From Elusimicrobiota bacterium (GTDB taxonomy: Bacteria > Elusimicrobiota > Elusimicrobia > UBA1565 > UBA9628), in the NCBI GenBank assembly GCA_028869495.1, contig JAGWRY010000248.1:1-18273 (forward strand): a DNA stretch of 18,273 nt, written 5' to 3'. Of the stretch, positions 7,644-17,852 are shown piece by piece; positions within the stretch are counted from its first letter, which is position 1; each line of letters starts with the position of its first letter. A model generated the notes under the pieces. The model searched no databases. It was not told the DNA's origin and was given only the letters and a program-made list of their open reading frames with translations. Both the position numbers and the translations under genes were made by a program.

Positions 7644-8404
7644 CGCGGCCGCTTCGGCTCGAAGAGCCCGAAGCGCGCCAGCCCCGCGCTCTGCAGGACG
7701 TACTGCCCGAGGCAGACCAGCGCCGACAGCCCGTAGACGCAGGAGCGGCGGAAATTGATCGACGAGGCCTCCGCGAAGTAGCGCGCGGCGACGGGCACGT
7801 CGCCGAGGCGGAACTTCAGGTAGGCGGCCTGGATCAGGAACTGCTGGTCGAAGACGAAGTCGTCGGAATTCCGCTCCCACGTCACGGTCTCGAGACAGCG
7901 CCGCGAGTACGCGCGCAGTCCCGAGTGCCACTCGCCCAGGTTCTGCCCGGTCACCGCGTTCTCGAACATCGTCAGCAGGCGGTTGAACGCGTACTTGTAG
8001 ACCGGCATCCCGCCCTGCAGGGCCTCCCAGCGGGTGCGGATGCGGTTTCCGCAGACCATGTCGCAGATGCCGTCGGAGATCAGCGCCGACATGATCGGGA
8101 CCAGGCGCGCGTCGTACTGGTAGTCCGGATGGACCATCACGACGACGTCGGCGCCGCGCTCGAGCGCGGCGCGGTAGCAGGTCTTCTGGTTGCCGCCGTA
8201 GCCTTTGTTCGTCTCGTGCTCGATGACGGTCAGGCCGAGCTTCCGGGCGAGGGCGACCGTGCCGTCCTTCGAGCGGTCGTCGACGAGGATCACCTCGTCC
8301 ACCGACCCCGGCGGGATGTCGCGGATCGTGCGCTCGAGGGTCTTCTCGGCGTTGTAGGCCGGCATGACGACGACGACCTTGGGCTTGGGCATCGCGGCGG
8401 CCAT
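7640..8404 (-). CDS. GT2 glycosyltransferase, dolichol/polyprenyl-phosphate sugar synthase-like
   Basis: A 254-residue GT-A fold enzyme. VVVMPAYNAEKTLERTI (10-26), VDDRSKDGT with D42/D43 and HPDYQYD (92-98) are the nucleotide-sugar and metal-binding motifs; GEWHSGLRAYSRR follows. This set matches DPM1-like family 2 enzymes that load a sugar onto polyprenyl phosphate at the cytoplasmic face, which would feed the GT-C-like protein encoded next. The C-terminus has one moderately hydrophobic stretch only. Two starts are possible: ATG at 8404, sharing one base with the LysR stop (TAATG), or ATG at 8392 just before PKPKVVVVMP. I use 8404 because it allows translational coupling; neither has a clear Shine-Dalgarno sequence. 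Confidence 0.88.
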   Translation of the reverse strand: MAAAMPKPKVVVVMPAYNAEKTLERTIRDIPPGSVDEVILVDDRSKDGTVALARKLGLTVIEHETNKGYGGNQKTCYRAALERGADVVVMVHPDYQYDARLVPIMSALISDGICDMVCGNRIRTRWEALQGGMPVYKYAFNRLLTMFENAVTGQNLGEWHSGLRAYSRRCLETVTWERNSDDFVFDQQFLIQAAYLKFRLGDVPVAARYFAEASSINFRRSCVYGLSALVCLGQYVLQSAGLARFGLFEPKRPR

Positions 8405-9333
8405 TATAGGAAAACCGGAAGCGGGCGGCCGGGTCCCTCGCTCCGCTCGAGGCAGAAGCGGTGGAAGAGGCGGGCCGCGCCGGACAGCGAGCCCGACGGC
8501 AGCGCCCAGCGGAAGGTGCGCCGGATCGAGAGGTCGGCGATCTCCAGCGGGACCAGGCGGCCGAGCGCGAGCTCCTCCCGGATCGACCAGCGCGACAGGA
8601 AGCCGATCCCGAGGCCCGCCGCGGCCGCGCCCTTGATCGCCTCGGTGCTGCCCAGCTCGACGGCGACCGACAGGTCGCGCGCGGCCAGGCCCGCGCGGCG
8701 CAGCGCGCGCTCGACCACCGCGCGCGTGCCCGAGCCCTGCTCGCGCCACAGGATCGGCTGGCCGGCGAGGTCGCGCGCGCGGCGCGCGCGCGCCGGGAAC
8801 GCGGCCCCGCGGCAGGCGACGATCTCGTCGTCGACGAACGGCTCCAGGCGCAGGCGCGACGCGCGCCCGTGGCCCTCGACGAGGCCCAGCGGGACCGCGC
8901 CGCGGCGCACGAGGTCCAGGACCTCGTCCGTGTTGCCGACGCTCAGGCGCACGCGCGCGCCCGGTCGGCGGCGCGCGAACTCGGCGATCAGCGGGGGCAG
9001 GACGTGGCCGGCGATCGTCGTGCTCGCCGCGATCTGCAGGCTTGGCGCGCCCTCGCCGCCGGGGGCCAGCTCCTCGAGCGAGCGCTCGAGCAGCGCGTGC
9101 ACGCGCCGCGCCGAGTCGTAGAGGCGGCGCCCGGCCGGGGTCAGGCTGACGCCGCGCGCCGAGCGCAGGAAGAGCGTCGTCCCGAGCTGGGACTCGAGGC
9201 GCCGGATCTGCGCGGTCACCGCCGGCTGGGACAGGTTCAGCGCGCGGGCGCCCGCCAGCACGCGCCCGGCGTCGGCGACGGTCAGGAAAGTCGCCAGCAG
9301 GGACGGGTCGACCGAGAAGGAGTAGAGGCCCAT
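8404..9333 (-). CDS. LysR-family transcriptional regulator
   Basis: A 309-residue regulator. The winged helix-turn-helix spans about 9-68: LLATFLTVADAGRVLAGARA, then LNLSQPAVTAQIRRLESQLG, then TTLFLRSARGVSLTPAGRRL. Residues about 95-300 form the periplasmic-binding-protein-like effector domain (SLQIAASTTIAGHVLPPLI at its start). The N-terminal SQPAVTAQIRRLE block resembles the CbbR/YeiE branch, but the inducer cannot be deduced. First gene of the nine-gene minus-strand chain and divergent from a predicted outer-membrane protein gene; the shared intergenic region holds TATAG/CTATA motifs that may be its binding sites. The ATG at 9333 has no Shine-Dalgarno sequence, and a CATAAT hexamer lies close upstream, so the transcript may have a very short leader. 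Confidence 0.93.
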   Translation of the reverse strand: MGLYSFSVDPSLLATFLTVADAGRVLAGARALNLSQPAVTAQIRRLESQLGTTLFLRSARGVSLTPAGRRLYDSARRVHALLERSLEELAPGGEGAPSLQIAASTTIAGHVLPPLIAEFARRRPGARVRLSVGNTDEVLDLVRRGAVPLGLVEGHGRASRLRLEPFVDDEIVACRGAAFPARARRARDLAGQPILWREQGSGTRAVVERALRRAGLAARDLSVAVELGSTEAIKGAAAAGLGIGFLSRWSIREELALGRLVPLEIADLSIRRTFRWALPSGSLSGAARLFHRFCLERSEGPGRPLPVFL

Positions 9334-9395
9334 GCCGATATAGGATTATGCTATAAATCACGGCTTCGAGCTATAGACGCCGCCACGGAGACCCG
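9334..9395. promoter_or_regulatory. AT-rich divergent promoter with TATAG/CTATA dyad, candidate LysR operator
   Basis: A 62-base gap between the LysR gene and the divergent outer-membrane protein gene, clearly AT-rich for this genome. TATAG (9339-9343) and CTATA (9351-9355) form a dyad with a 7-base spacer, and a third copy, the self-palindrome CTATAG, lies at 9371-9376, 20 bases from the second. For the rightward gene, TATAAA at 9352-9357 is a possible -10 and GGAG at 9387-9390 its ribosome site. For LysR, CATAAT (9350 down to 9345) is a possible -10. No good -35 is visible on either strand, as often with activator-dependent promoters. Confidence 0.55.
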
Positions 9396-10328
9396 ATGAC
9401 CCCGAACCCCCGCCGCCTCCGCCGCGCCCTGGCCGCCGTCCTGCTGGCCGCCGCCGTCCCCGCGTCCGCCGTCGAGCTCGGCACGCCGATCAACGGCGCC
9501 GTCTCGGCCAACGCGAAGATGCTGACCAACCCGCCCCTGCCGATGATCGACTACAAGCCCGGGGCCTACAAGGTCGCCGTCGAGCCCGACTACTTCGTCG
9601 GGCGCATCGACGGCGACAACGCGGACTCCGGCTCGCACGATCACGCGGACCTCAAGGGCGCCGGCGGCGCCGTCAGCGCGAGCTGGGCCTTCGCCGACCG
9701 CTGGGGGGTCTACGCGTACGGGATGGGCAGCGCGGTCGACGCCTCGAACATCACGAAGACCCCGCTCGCCGGAAGCCAGCACGAGACCGCGGCGTTCGGC
9801 AACACGCACGCCTCCTTCGAGGCCCTCAGCGTCGGGATCGTCCGCCAGTTCTTCGGGGACGGCGACGACGGCTTCGCCCTGCCAGTCTTCCTCGGGCCGA
9901 TGATCGCCCACGTGTCGATGGCGCCGACGCACGTCGTGCTGGACAACTACGCGGGCGGCGTCACCCAGCACGACGACTACGACGTCTCGGTCGACCAGTT
10001 CCTGCCGGGCGTGATGGGCGGCGTCGAGTCCTCGTTCGACGTCGGCCGGAGCTTCGCGCTCCAGCCGTTCGCCCTCGTCGCGGTGATGGCCAAGCAGCCC
10101 GCCCCGAACATCACGAACGTCCGCGTCCAGCAGAGCCAGGACGTCCCGCAGACGACGATCACGCACGGCTACGGCGGCTTCGGCCTCGACGCGGTCTACC
10201 GGCCGTGGGGGGTGTCCGTCAACCTGACGGCGCCGCTCTTCGACCACCTGGTCAACATCAACGGCGCGACGAACTTCTCGGGGAGCCTGTTCTCGGTCTC
10301 CTGGGCGTTCGGCCGCTACGTCCGCTAG
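9396..10328 (+). CDS. Predicted outer-membrane beta-barrel protein
   Basis: A 310-residue exported protein. The N-terminus is a classic signal peptide: Arg-rich start, hydrophobic stretch ALAAVLLAAAVPASA, cleavage likely near residue 25. The mature part is rich in alternating polar/hydrophobic strands with aromatic girdles (for example GGAVSASWAFADRWGVYAYG and the C-terminal SLFSVSWAFGRYV), suggesting an eight- to twelve-stranded outer-membrane barrel, although it ends in Arg rather than Phe. A His/Asp-rich patch (SGSHDHAD) lies near residue 80. I do not recognise a specific family. Start ATG has GGAG five bases upstream. It is divergent from LysR, which may control it, and its last four bases overlap the tail of the opposing DUF2892 gene. 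Confidence 0.65.
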   Translation: MTPNPRRLRRALAAVLLAAAVPASAVELGTPINGAVSANAKMLTNPPLPMIDYKPGAYKVAVEPDYFVGRIDGDNADSGSHDHADLKGAGGAVSASWAFADRWGVYAYGMGSAVDASNITKTPLAGSQHETAAFGNTHASFEALSVGIVRQFFGDGDDGFALPVFLGPMIAHVSMAPTHVVLDNYAGGVTQHDDYDVSVDQFLPGVMGGVESSFDVGRSFALQPFALVAVMAKQPAPNITNVRVQQSQDVPQTTITHGYGGFGLDAVYRPWGVSVNLTAPLFDHLVNINGATNFSGSLFSVSWAFGRYVR

Positions 10329-10507
10329 CCCTTCTTCGTGCTGAAGCCGAGCGGGAGGTAGGCCGGGCACCAGCCCAGCGCCGCCGTCAGGAGCGGCACG
10401 AGGCCGACGAGGCCCCACCAGCTCTTGAACCACGCCCCCGCGCCCAGGATCGCGACTCCGGCGACCGCGCGCAGGGCCCGGTCGACTCCGCCCACGTTGC
10501 ATTTCAT
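10325..10507 (-). CDS. DUF2892 (YgaP transmembrane-like) inner-membrane protein
   Basis: A 60-residue protein with the compact DUF2892 pattern: MKCNVGGVDRALRAVAGVAI, a hydrophobic hairpin, GLVGLVPLLTAALGWCPAY and PLGFST. Two short membrane helices are expected, with Cys3 and Cys47 as the only cysteines. The domain is the membrane part of rhodanese proteins such as YgaP and often occurs as a free small protein near sulfur-related genes; its biochemical role is not established. A strong AAAGGAGG precedes the ATG. It is divergent from the ECF sigma gene across a palindromic promoter and converges on the outer-membrane protein gene with a 4-base tail overlap. A second DUF2892 gene lies at 17646, so the domain brackets the SQR/RND region. 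Confidence 0.87.
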   Translation of the reverse strand: MKCNVGGVDRALRAVAGVAILGAGAWFKSWWGLVGLVPLLTAALGWCPAYLPLGFSTKKG

Positions 10508-10549
10508 GACTCCTCCTTTAAGGACGCGCCGATTCTATATAATCGGCGA
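10508..10549. promoter_or_regulatory. Divergent promoter with 22-bp dyad over opposed -10 elements
   Basis: CGCCGATT (10527-10534) and AATCGGCG (10541-10548) are perfect inverted arms around the centre CTATAT. The plus strand contains TATAAT at 10538-10543, seven bases before the GTG of the sigma factor gene. The minus strand contains TATAGA at about the same place, giving a roughly 20-base leader with AAAGGAGG for the DUF2892 gene. No convincing -35 hexamer is visible for either, and no GGAAC-type ECF -35 is seen. The dyad covers both -10 elements, so a bound protein would probably block both genes. Confidence 0.65.
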
Positions 10550-11170
10550 GTGACGTCCGAGCGCGAGCTGATCGAGAAAAGCCGCAACGGAGACGCCGAG
10601 GCCTTCTCGCGCCTCGTAAGCCGCTACGAGGACCGCATCTACCGCCTGGCCCAGCACGTCTGCTCGGGCCTGCCCTCCGACGCCGACGACGTCTACCAGG
10701 AGACCTTCCTGACCGCGTTCAAGAAGCTGAAGGGCTTCCGCCAGGACGCGGACCTGGGCACCTGGCTCTACCGGATCGCGTCGAACCTGTGCTTCATGCG
10801 CTACCGGCGCAAGAAGCGCGAGCCGTTCGTGCCCCTGCTCGATCGCCCGCACGACCACGACGACGAGCGCGACGCCCCGCGCGGGCCGCAGTACCGCGAT
10901 CCCGAGCCGACCCCGGAGGAGGCCGCCCGCAAGAGCGAGCTGACCGCCGCCGTCTCCGACGCGCTCGCGCGCCTGCCCGTCGACTACCGCCTCGTCGTCG
11001 TCCTGCGCGACGTCGAGGGCCTGTCCGCCGAGCGGACCGCTAAGGTCCTGAAGCTCAGCGTCGCCGCGGTCAAGTCCCGCCTGCACCGCGGGCGCCTGTT
11101 CCTGCGCGACGAGTTCCGGCGCTCGTTCGACGCGAACCCTCCGCGCGGCTCCGGCATCTCAAAGCCATGA
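10550..11170 (+). CDS. ECF-type RNA polymerase sigma factor (RpoE-like)
   Basis: A 206-residue sigma-70 family member with regions 2 and 4 only. Region 2 runs from about 10 to 90, with DADDVYQETFLTAFKKLKGF and TWLYRIASNLCFMRYRRKK. A charged linker (HDHDDERD) follows, then region 4 at about 135-190, with LPVDYRLVVVLRDVEGLS and VAAVKSRLHRGR. It would direct polymerase to a stress regulon, perhaps including the SQR and pump genes downstream. The GTG at 10550 is the first codon of the conserved region and lies where transcription should begin after the TATAAT at 10538, so the mRNA is likely leaderless. The stop overlaps the anti-sigma start by 4 bases. Confidence 0.93.
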   Translation: MTSERELIEKSRNGDAEAFSRLVSRYEDRIYRLAQHVCSGLPSDADDVYQETFLTAFKKLKGFRQDADLGTWLYRIASNLCFMRYRRKKREPFVPLLDRPHDHDDERDAPRGPQYRDPEPTPEEAARKSELTAAVSDALARLPVDYRLVVVLRDVEGLSAERTAKVLKLSVAAVKSRLHRGRLFLRDEFRRSFDANPPRGSGISKP

Positions 11171-11424
11171 AGGAGCTCGAGAAGCTGTCCTGCCGGCGCC
11201 GCGTCGCCCTCCTCTGCGACTACCTCGACGGGGAGCTGCCGGCGGCTTCGCGCCGCCTCGTCGCCGCCCACCGCCGCTCGTGCCTGCCCTGCGCGCAGGT
11301 GCTGGCCAGCCTCGAGCGCACCGTGCGCGCGCTCAAGGGCCTGCGCGGCGACGCGAAGCCCCCCGCCGCCTCGCGCCGCACCCTCAAGACCGCCCTGGCC
11401 CGCGCCGCCCGCCCGCGCCGCTGA
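11167..11424 (+). CDS. Zinc-finger (ZAS/zf-HC2) anti-sigma factor
   Basis: An 85-residue soluble protein expected to bind and silence the ECF sigma factor encoded just before it. It has LCDYLDGELPAA followed by HRRSCLPC, that is H35-x3-C39-x2-C42; Cys9, 26 residues before H35, fits as the fourth zinc ligand by comparison with RsrA-type factors, with Cys17 as an alternative. The remainder is a basic Ala/Arg-rich helix with no membrane segment, so the signal is probably sensed in the cytoplasm, plausibly through thiol oxidation or persulfidation of the zinc site. Start ATG overlaps the sigma stop as ATGA. The 41-base gap to the SQR gene suggests cotranscription. Confidence 0.85.
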   Translation: MKELEKLSCRRRVALLCDYLDGELPAASRRLVAAHRRSCLPCAQVLASLERTVRALKGLRGDAKPPAASRRTLKTALARAARPRR

Positions 11425-11465
11425 CCCCCCCGGCGTACGGGCCGTCCCGTTGCTAGGCGAAGGGC

Positions 11466-12911
11466 ATGGCCCGTCTGCTGGTACTCGGCGCCGGGATCTC
11501 CGGGCACACGGCCGCCCTGGTCGCGCGGCGGCGCCTGCCCGCCGCGCACCGCGTCGCGGTCGTCAGCCCGCTCGAGACGTACAACTGGATCCCGTCCAAC
11601 ATCTGGGTCGGCGTGGGCGTGATGGCCCCGTCCGAGGTCCTGGTCCCCCTGCGCCCGGTCTACGAGAAGACCGGGGTCGACTTCGTCCAGGGGCGCGCCG
11701 TCGAGCTGCGCCCCGACGGCTCCGCGGAGGACCCGGCGCCGCACGTCGTCGTCGAGACGCCGGACGGGGGGCGCCGGCGCGAGCCATACGACTACCTGAT
11801 CAACGCGACCGGACCGAAGCTGAACTTCGCGGCGACCCCGGGGCTGGGCCCGTCCGGCTTCAGCCACTCCGTCTGCACGAGCGGGCACGCGGCCGACGCC
11901 GCGCGGGGCTTCCTCGAGTGCGTCGAGCGCCTGAAGCGCGGCGAGCGGCAGACCCTGGTGGTCGGCATGGGCCACGGGACCTGCACCTGCGAGGGGGCCG
12001 CATTCGAGTACGTGTTCAACGTCGAGTTCGAGCTGCGCCGGCACGGCGTGCGCGACAAGGCGCGCCTCGTCTTCCTGACCAACGAGGCCGAGCTCGGCGA
12101 CTTCGGCGTCGACGGCCTGCGCTTCCGGCAGGGAGGCTACGTCGTCCACAGCCGCTTCTTCGCCGAGTCGCTGTTCGCCGAGCGCGGCGTCGAGCGGATC
12201 GTCGGCGCGCACGTGCGCGAGGTCCAGAAGGGGCGCCTGCGCTATTCGACCCTGGACGGCGGGGAGGGCGAGCTCGCCTTCGACTTCGCGATGCTCCTGC
12301 CGCCGTTCACCGGCGTCGGGCTCAAGGCGGCGGCGCGCGACGGGCGCGACCTGACCGCCGAGCTCTTCGCGCCGAGCGGCTTCATGAAGGTCGACGCCGA
12401 CTACGCGCCGAAGGACTGGGCGGACTGGCGGGCGGGCGACTGGCCGCGGACCTACGCGAGCCCGTCCCGGCCGAACCTCTTCGCGGTCGGCATCGCGTTC
12501 GCTCCGCCGCACGCGATCTCGCGCCCGCGCCGCGCGCCGGACGGGACGCCGATCTCCCCCGCGCCGCCGCGCACCGGCATGCCGTCGGCGATCATCGGCC
12601 GCGCCGCCGCGCTCAACGCCGCCGACCTGATGCTCGGGCGGGCCGACCGCCCGCGCCGGACCGCGTCGATGGCCGAGCTCGGCGCGGCCTGCGTGGCCTC
12701 CGCCGGCGCGGGCTGGTGGTCGGGGACGGCCGCGTCGATGACGATGTACCCGATCGTCCCCGACTACGAGCGCTACCCCGAGTTCGGGCGCGACCTGGAC
12801 CGGACCTTCGGCGAGATCGGCTCGGCCGGACACTGGATCAAGCAGATCCTGCACCGGATGTTCCTGTACAAGGCCCGCGCGAAGCCGGGCTGGTGGCTGA
12901 TCCCGGAATGA
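11466..12911 (+). CDS. sqr: Sulfide:quinone oxidoreductase (SQR) family flavoprotein
   Basis: A 481-residue FAD enzyme expected to oxidise sulfide to polysulfide or persulfide at the inner membrane and pass electrons to quinone. FAD-binding GAGISG is at 8-13. PSNIWVGVG and YLINATGPKLNF match bacterial type I-like SQRs as I remember the Acidithiobacillus enzyme. The redox cysteines appear conserved: C137 in SVCTSGHA, C175 in CEGAAFEY and C409 in LGAACVASAG. An extra C173 makes a CTC pair. PPRTGMPSAIIGRAAALN fits the quinone-side region, and the C-terminus has amphipathic helices for membrane attachment. Start ATG at 11466 is the first codon before the FAD motif. It follows the sigma/anti-sigma pair and precedes a tiny basic protein gene. 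A flavocytochrome-c-like role is less likely. Confidence 0.88.
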   Translation: MARLLVLGAGISGHTAALVARRRLPAAHRVAVVSPLETYNWIPSNIWVGVGVMAPSEVLVPLRPVYEKTGVDFVQGRAVELRPDGSAEDPAPHVVVETPDGGRRREPYDYLINATGPKLNFAATPGLGPSGFSHSVCTSGHAADAARGFLECVERLKRGERQTLVVGMGHGTCTCEGAAFEYVFNVEFELRRHGVRDKARLVFLTNEAELGDFGVDGLRFRQGGYVVHSRFFAESLFAERGVERIVGAHVREVQKGRLRYSTLDGGEGELAFDFAMLLPPFTGVGLKAAARDGRDLTAELFAPSGFMKVDADYAPKDWADWRAGDWPRTYASPSRPNLFAVGIAFAPPHAISRPRRAPDGTPISPAPPRTGMPSAIIGRAAALNAADLMLGRADRPRRTASMAELGAACVASAGAGWWSGTAASMTMYPIVPDYERYPEFGRDLDRTFGEIGSAGHWIKQILHRMFLYKARAKPGWWLIPE

Positions 12912-12921
12912 GGAGCGCGCG

Positions 12922-13092
12922 ATGAGGCCCCCCGAGACGCCGTCCTCCGCCGCGGTCCCGACCCGGGCGACCGCCTTCCTGCGCACCTTCGTCCCGTGGC
13001 AGCTCTTCCGCTTCGCCGCGATCAACCTGAAGATGATCCGAATGATCCTGCTCTCTCACCGCGGGCCGGGACGGGACGGCCCCGGCCGCTGA
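12922..13092 (+). CDS. Small basic amphipathic protein next to SQR
   Basis: A 56-residue open frame starting ten bases after the SQR stop, with GGAG seven bases before the ATG. The N-terminal third is Pro/Ala-rich, the middle (about 18-44) is an amphipathic to hydrophobic stretch containing TFVPWQLFRFAAINLKMIRM, and the end is basic and Gly-rich. It may lie on or in the inner membrane. The tight spacing, good ribosome site and non-random composition argue it is a real gene cotranscribed with SQR; it may help membrane docking or act as an SQR partner. I recognise no named family and assign no function. Confidence 0.65.
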   Translation: MRPPETPSSAAVPTRATAFLRTFVPWQLFRFAAINLKMIRMILLSHRGPGRDGPGR

Positions 13093-13129
13093 ATCCTTTT
13101 CGCGATCCCCGCATCACAAGTGTAGAACC

Positions 13130-14478
13130 ATGAAAACAGCGCTCCTCGCCCTCCTGTCGGCCGTCCTGCTCGCCGCCCCCGGCTCCGCCGCCGACCTCTC
13201 CGCGCTGGCCGCCGCCGCCGCGGACCGCTCGCCCGAGGCGACGCAGGCCCAGGCCCAGGGCCGCGAGGCGCGCGCGGGCTTGAGCGAGGCGCGCGCCGGG
13301 CGCCTGCCGCGCCTGAGCGCGACGAGCGCCTTCCTGCGCGGCAACGACCCGGTCTACGTCTTCGGCTCGCTCCTCCAGCAGCGCTCCTTCGGCGCGCAGA
13401 ACTTCGCGGTCGACGCCCTGAACCACCCGGCCGACTACAACGACATCAAGACGTCGCTGAACGCGGGCGTGCCGCTGTTCACCGGCTTCGCGATCTCGCG
13501 CGCCGTCGAGGCGGGCAAGCTGGGCGTGCGCCAGGCCGGCCTCGGGGAGGACGCGGCCCGGCAGGGCGCGCGCTGGCAGGCCGTCGACGACGCCCTGCGC
13601 GTCCTGCTCGACACCGAGACCCTCTCGTCGCTCGACGCGCGCATCGCCTCCGCCGAATCCGAACTGGCCGAGGCCGACCGCCTCAAGGCGCGGGGCCTGG
13701 TGCTCGGCTCCGACTTCTACGCCGCGCAGGCCGTGCTGGGGTCCCTGCGCGCCTGGCGCCTGCAGGTCCAGGGAGACCTCGACGCGCGGCGCGCCGAGCT
13801 GTCCGTCCTGACCGGCGTCCCCGCGGAGGACCTGTCGGTGTCGGGCGTCCTCGCGAACGCGCCCTACGACGTCGCCGCCTCCACCGCGCTGGTCGCCGGC
13901 GCCTTGGCCGCCCGACCCGACCTCGCGCTGGCCCAGGTCGGCGTCTCCCAGGCGGAGCTGGCCCGCCGGCAGGCCGACGCCAGCGTGCTGCCGACCGTCA
14001 TGGCCTTCGGCTCGCTGGAGACCAACACCAAGGACTTCACGGACAACCCCTGGAGCCGCCTGTTCGGCGTGCAGGCCTCGCTGGCCTTCGGCGACCCCGG
14101 CTATCCCGCCCGGCGCGCCCGCGCCCGGGCCGCCCAGCAGGCCGCCGAAGCCTCGCGCCTCGGCGCGGAGCGGCGGATCCTCGCCCAGGTGGCGCAGGCG
14201 CGGGTCGGCTACGAAGCCGCCCTGGGCATGCTGCCGGACCTTTCCGACACCGTGGCGCGCGCCCGGCGCTCGCTGGTCCTGTTCCGGCCGCTCTACCGCG
14301 AGGGGCGCCAGAGCGTCCTCGAGGTCCTGCGCGCCGAGGAGGGCCTGGCCCAGGCGCAGGCCGCCTACGCGCAGGCGCTCTTCGGCCTTCACGACGGCTA
14401 CGCGCGCCTGCTGGCGGCCCAAGGCCGCCTCGACGCCGCCGGCGTCGCGGAAATCCAGCGCCACTTGGAGACCTCCCG

Positions 14479-14482
<4 letters not shown>
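13130..14482 (+). CDS. TolC-family outer-membrane efflux channel
   Basis: A 450-residue exported protein. Signal peptide at 1-20 (MKTALLALLSAVLLAAPGSA). The rest is the OEP/TolC pattern of two Ala/Glu/Arg-rich coiled-coil repeats separated by beta segments: GREARAGLSEARAGRLPRLS near 45-62, TSLNAGVPLFTGFAISRAVE near 110, RPDLALAQVGVSQAELARRQ near 265, and SVLEVLRAEEGLAQAQAAYA near 400. It forms the trimeric outer-membrane duct of a tripartite pump. The ATG has no Shine-Dalgarno sequence and a TGTAGA hexamer lies just upstream, so start control is unclear. Its stop overlaps the RND start (ATGA), which implies a joint complex, yet no membrane-fusion adaptor gene is present between them. Confidence 0.9.
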
Positions 14483-17645
<3,163 letters not shown>

Positions 17646-17649
<4 letters not shown>

Positions 17650-17852
17650 CCCTGGAACGCCGGATCCGCCTGATCGCCGGAACCTTCATCCTGCTCAGCC
17701 TCGCGCTGGCGCATTGGGTCGACCATCGCTGGCTGTGGTTCACCGCCTTCGTCGGCGCCAACCTGTTCCAGTCCGCGCTGACGAAGTGGTGCCTGATGGA
17801 GGACATCCTGAGAGCCCTCAAGTGGGACGGCTCGTCGGGGGAGGGAAAATGA
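17646..17852 (+). CDS. DUF2892 (YgaP transmembrane-like) protein after RND pump
   Basis: A 68-residue protein with two membrane helices: IRLIAGTFILLSLALAHWV and WLWFTAFVGANLFQSALT, followed by KWCLMEDILRAL with the single Cys49 typical of the domain. In E. coli YgaP the equivalent membrane part is fused to a rhodanese domain; here it stands alone. The start overlaps the RND stop and the stop overlaps the UspA start, both as ATGA, so the three proteins are probably made together. It may assist the pump or mark a sulfur-related role. It differs from the DUF2892 protein at 10325 in sequence and in cysteine number. Confidence 0.87.

Noticed and set aside
8392..8410. TATAAT just before the GT2 start as an internal promoter
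   Set aside because: The hexamer is made by the LysR stop codon next to the GT2 ATG, no -35 is visible, and the TAATG overlap favours coupled translation.
13093..13129. Possible promoter or terminator between the small basic protein gene and tolC
   Set aside because: A TGTAGA hexamer lies just before the tolC ATG, but there is no -35, no clear hairpin and no T tract, so neither call can be supported.
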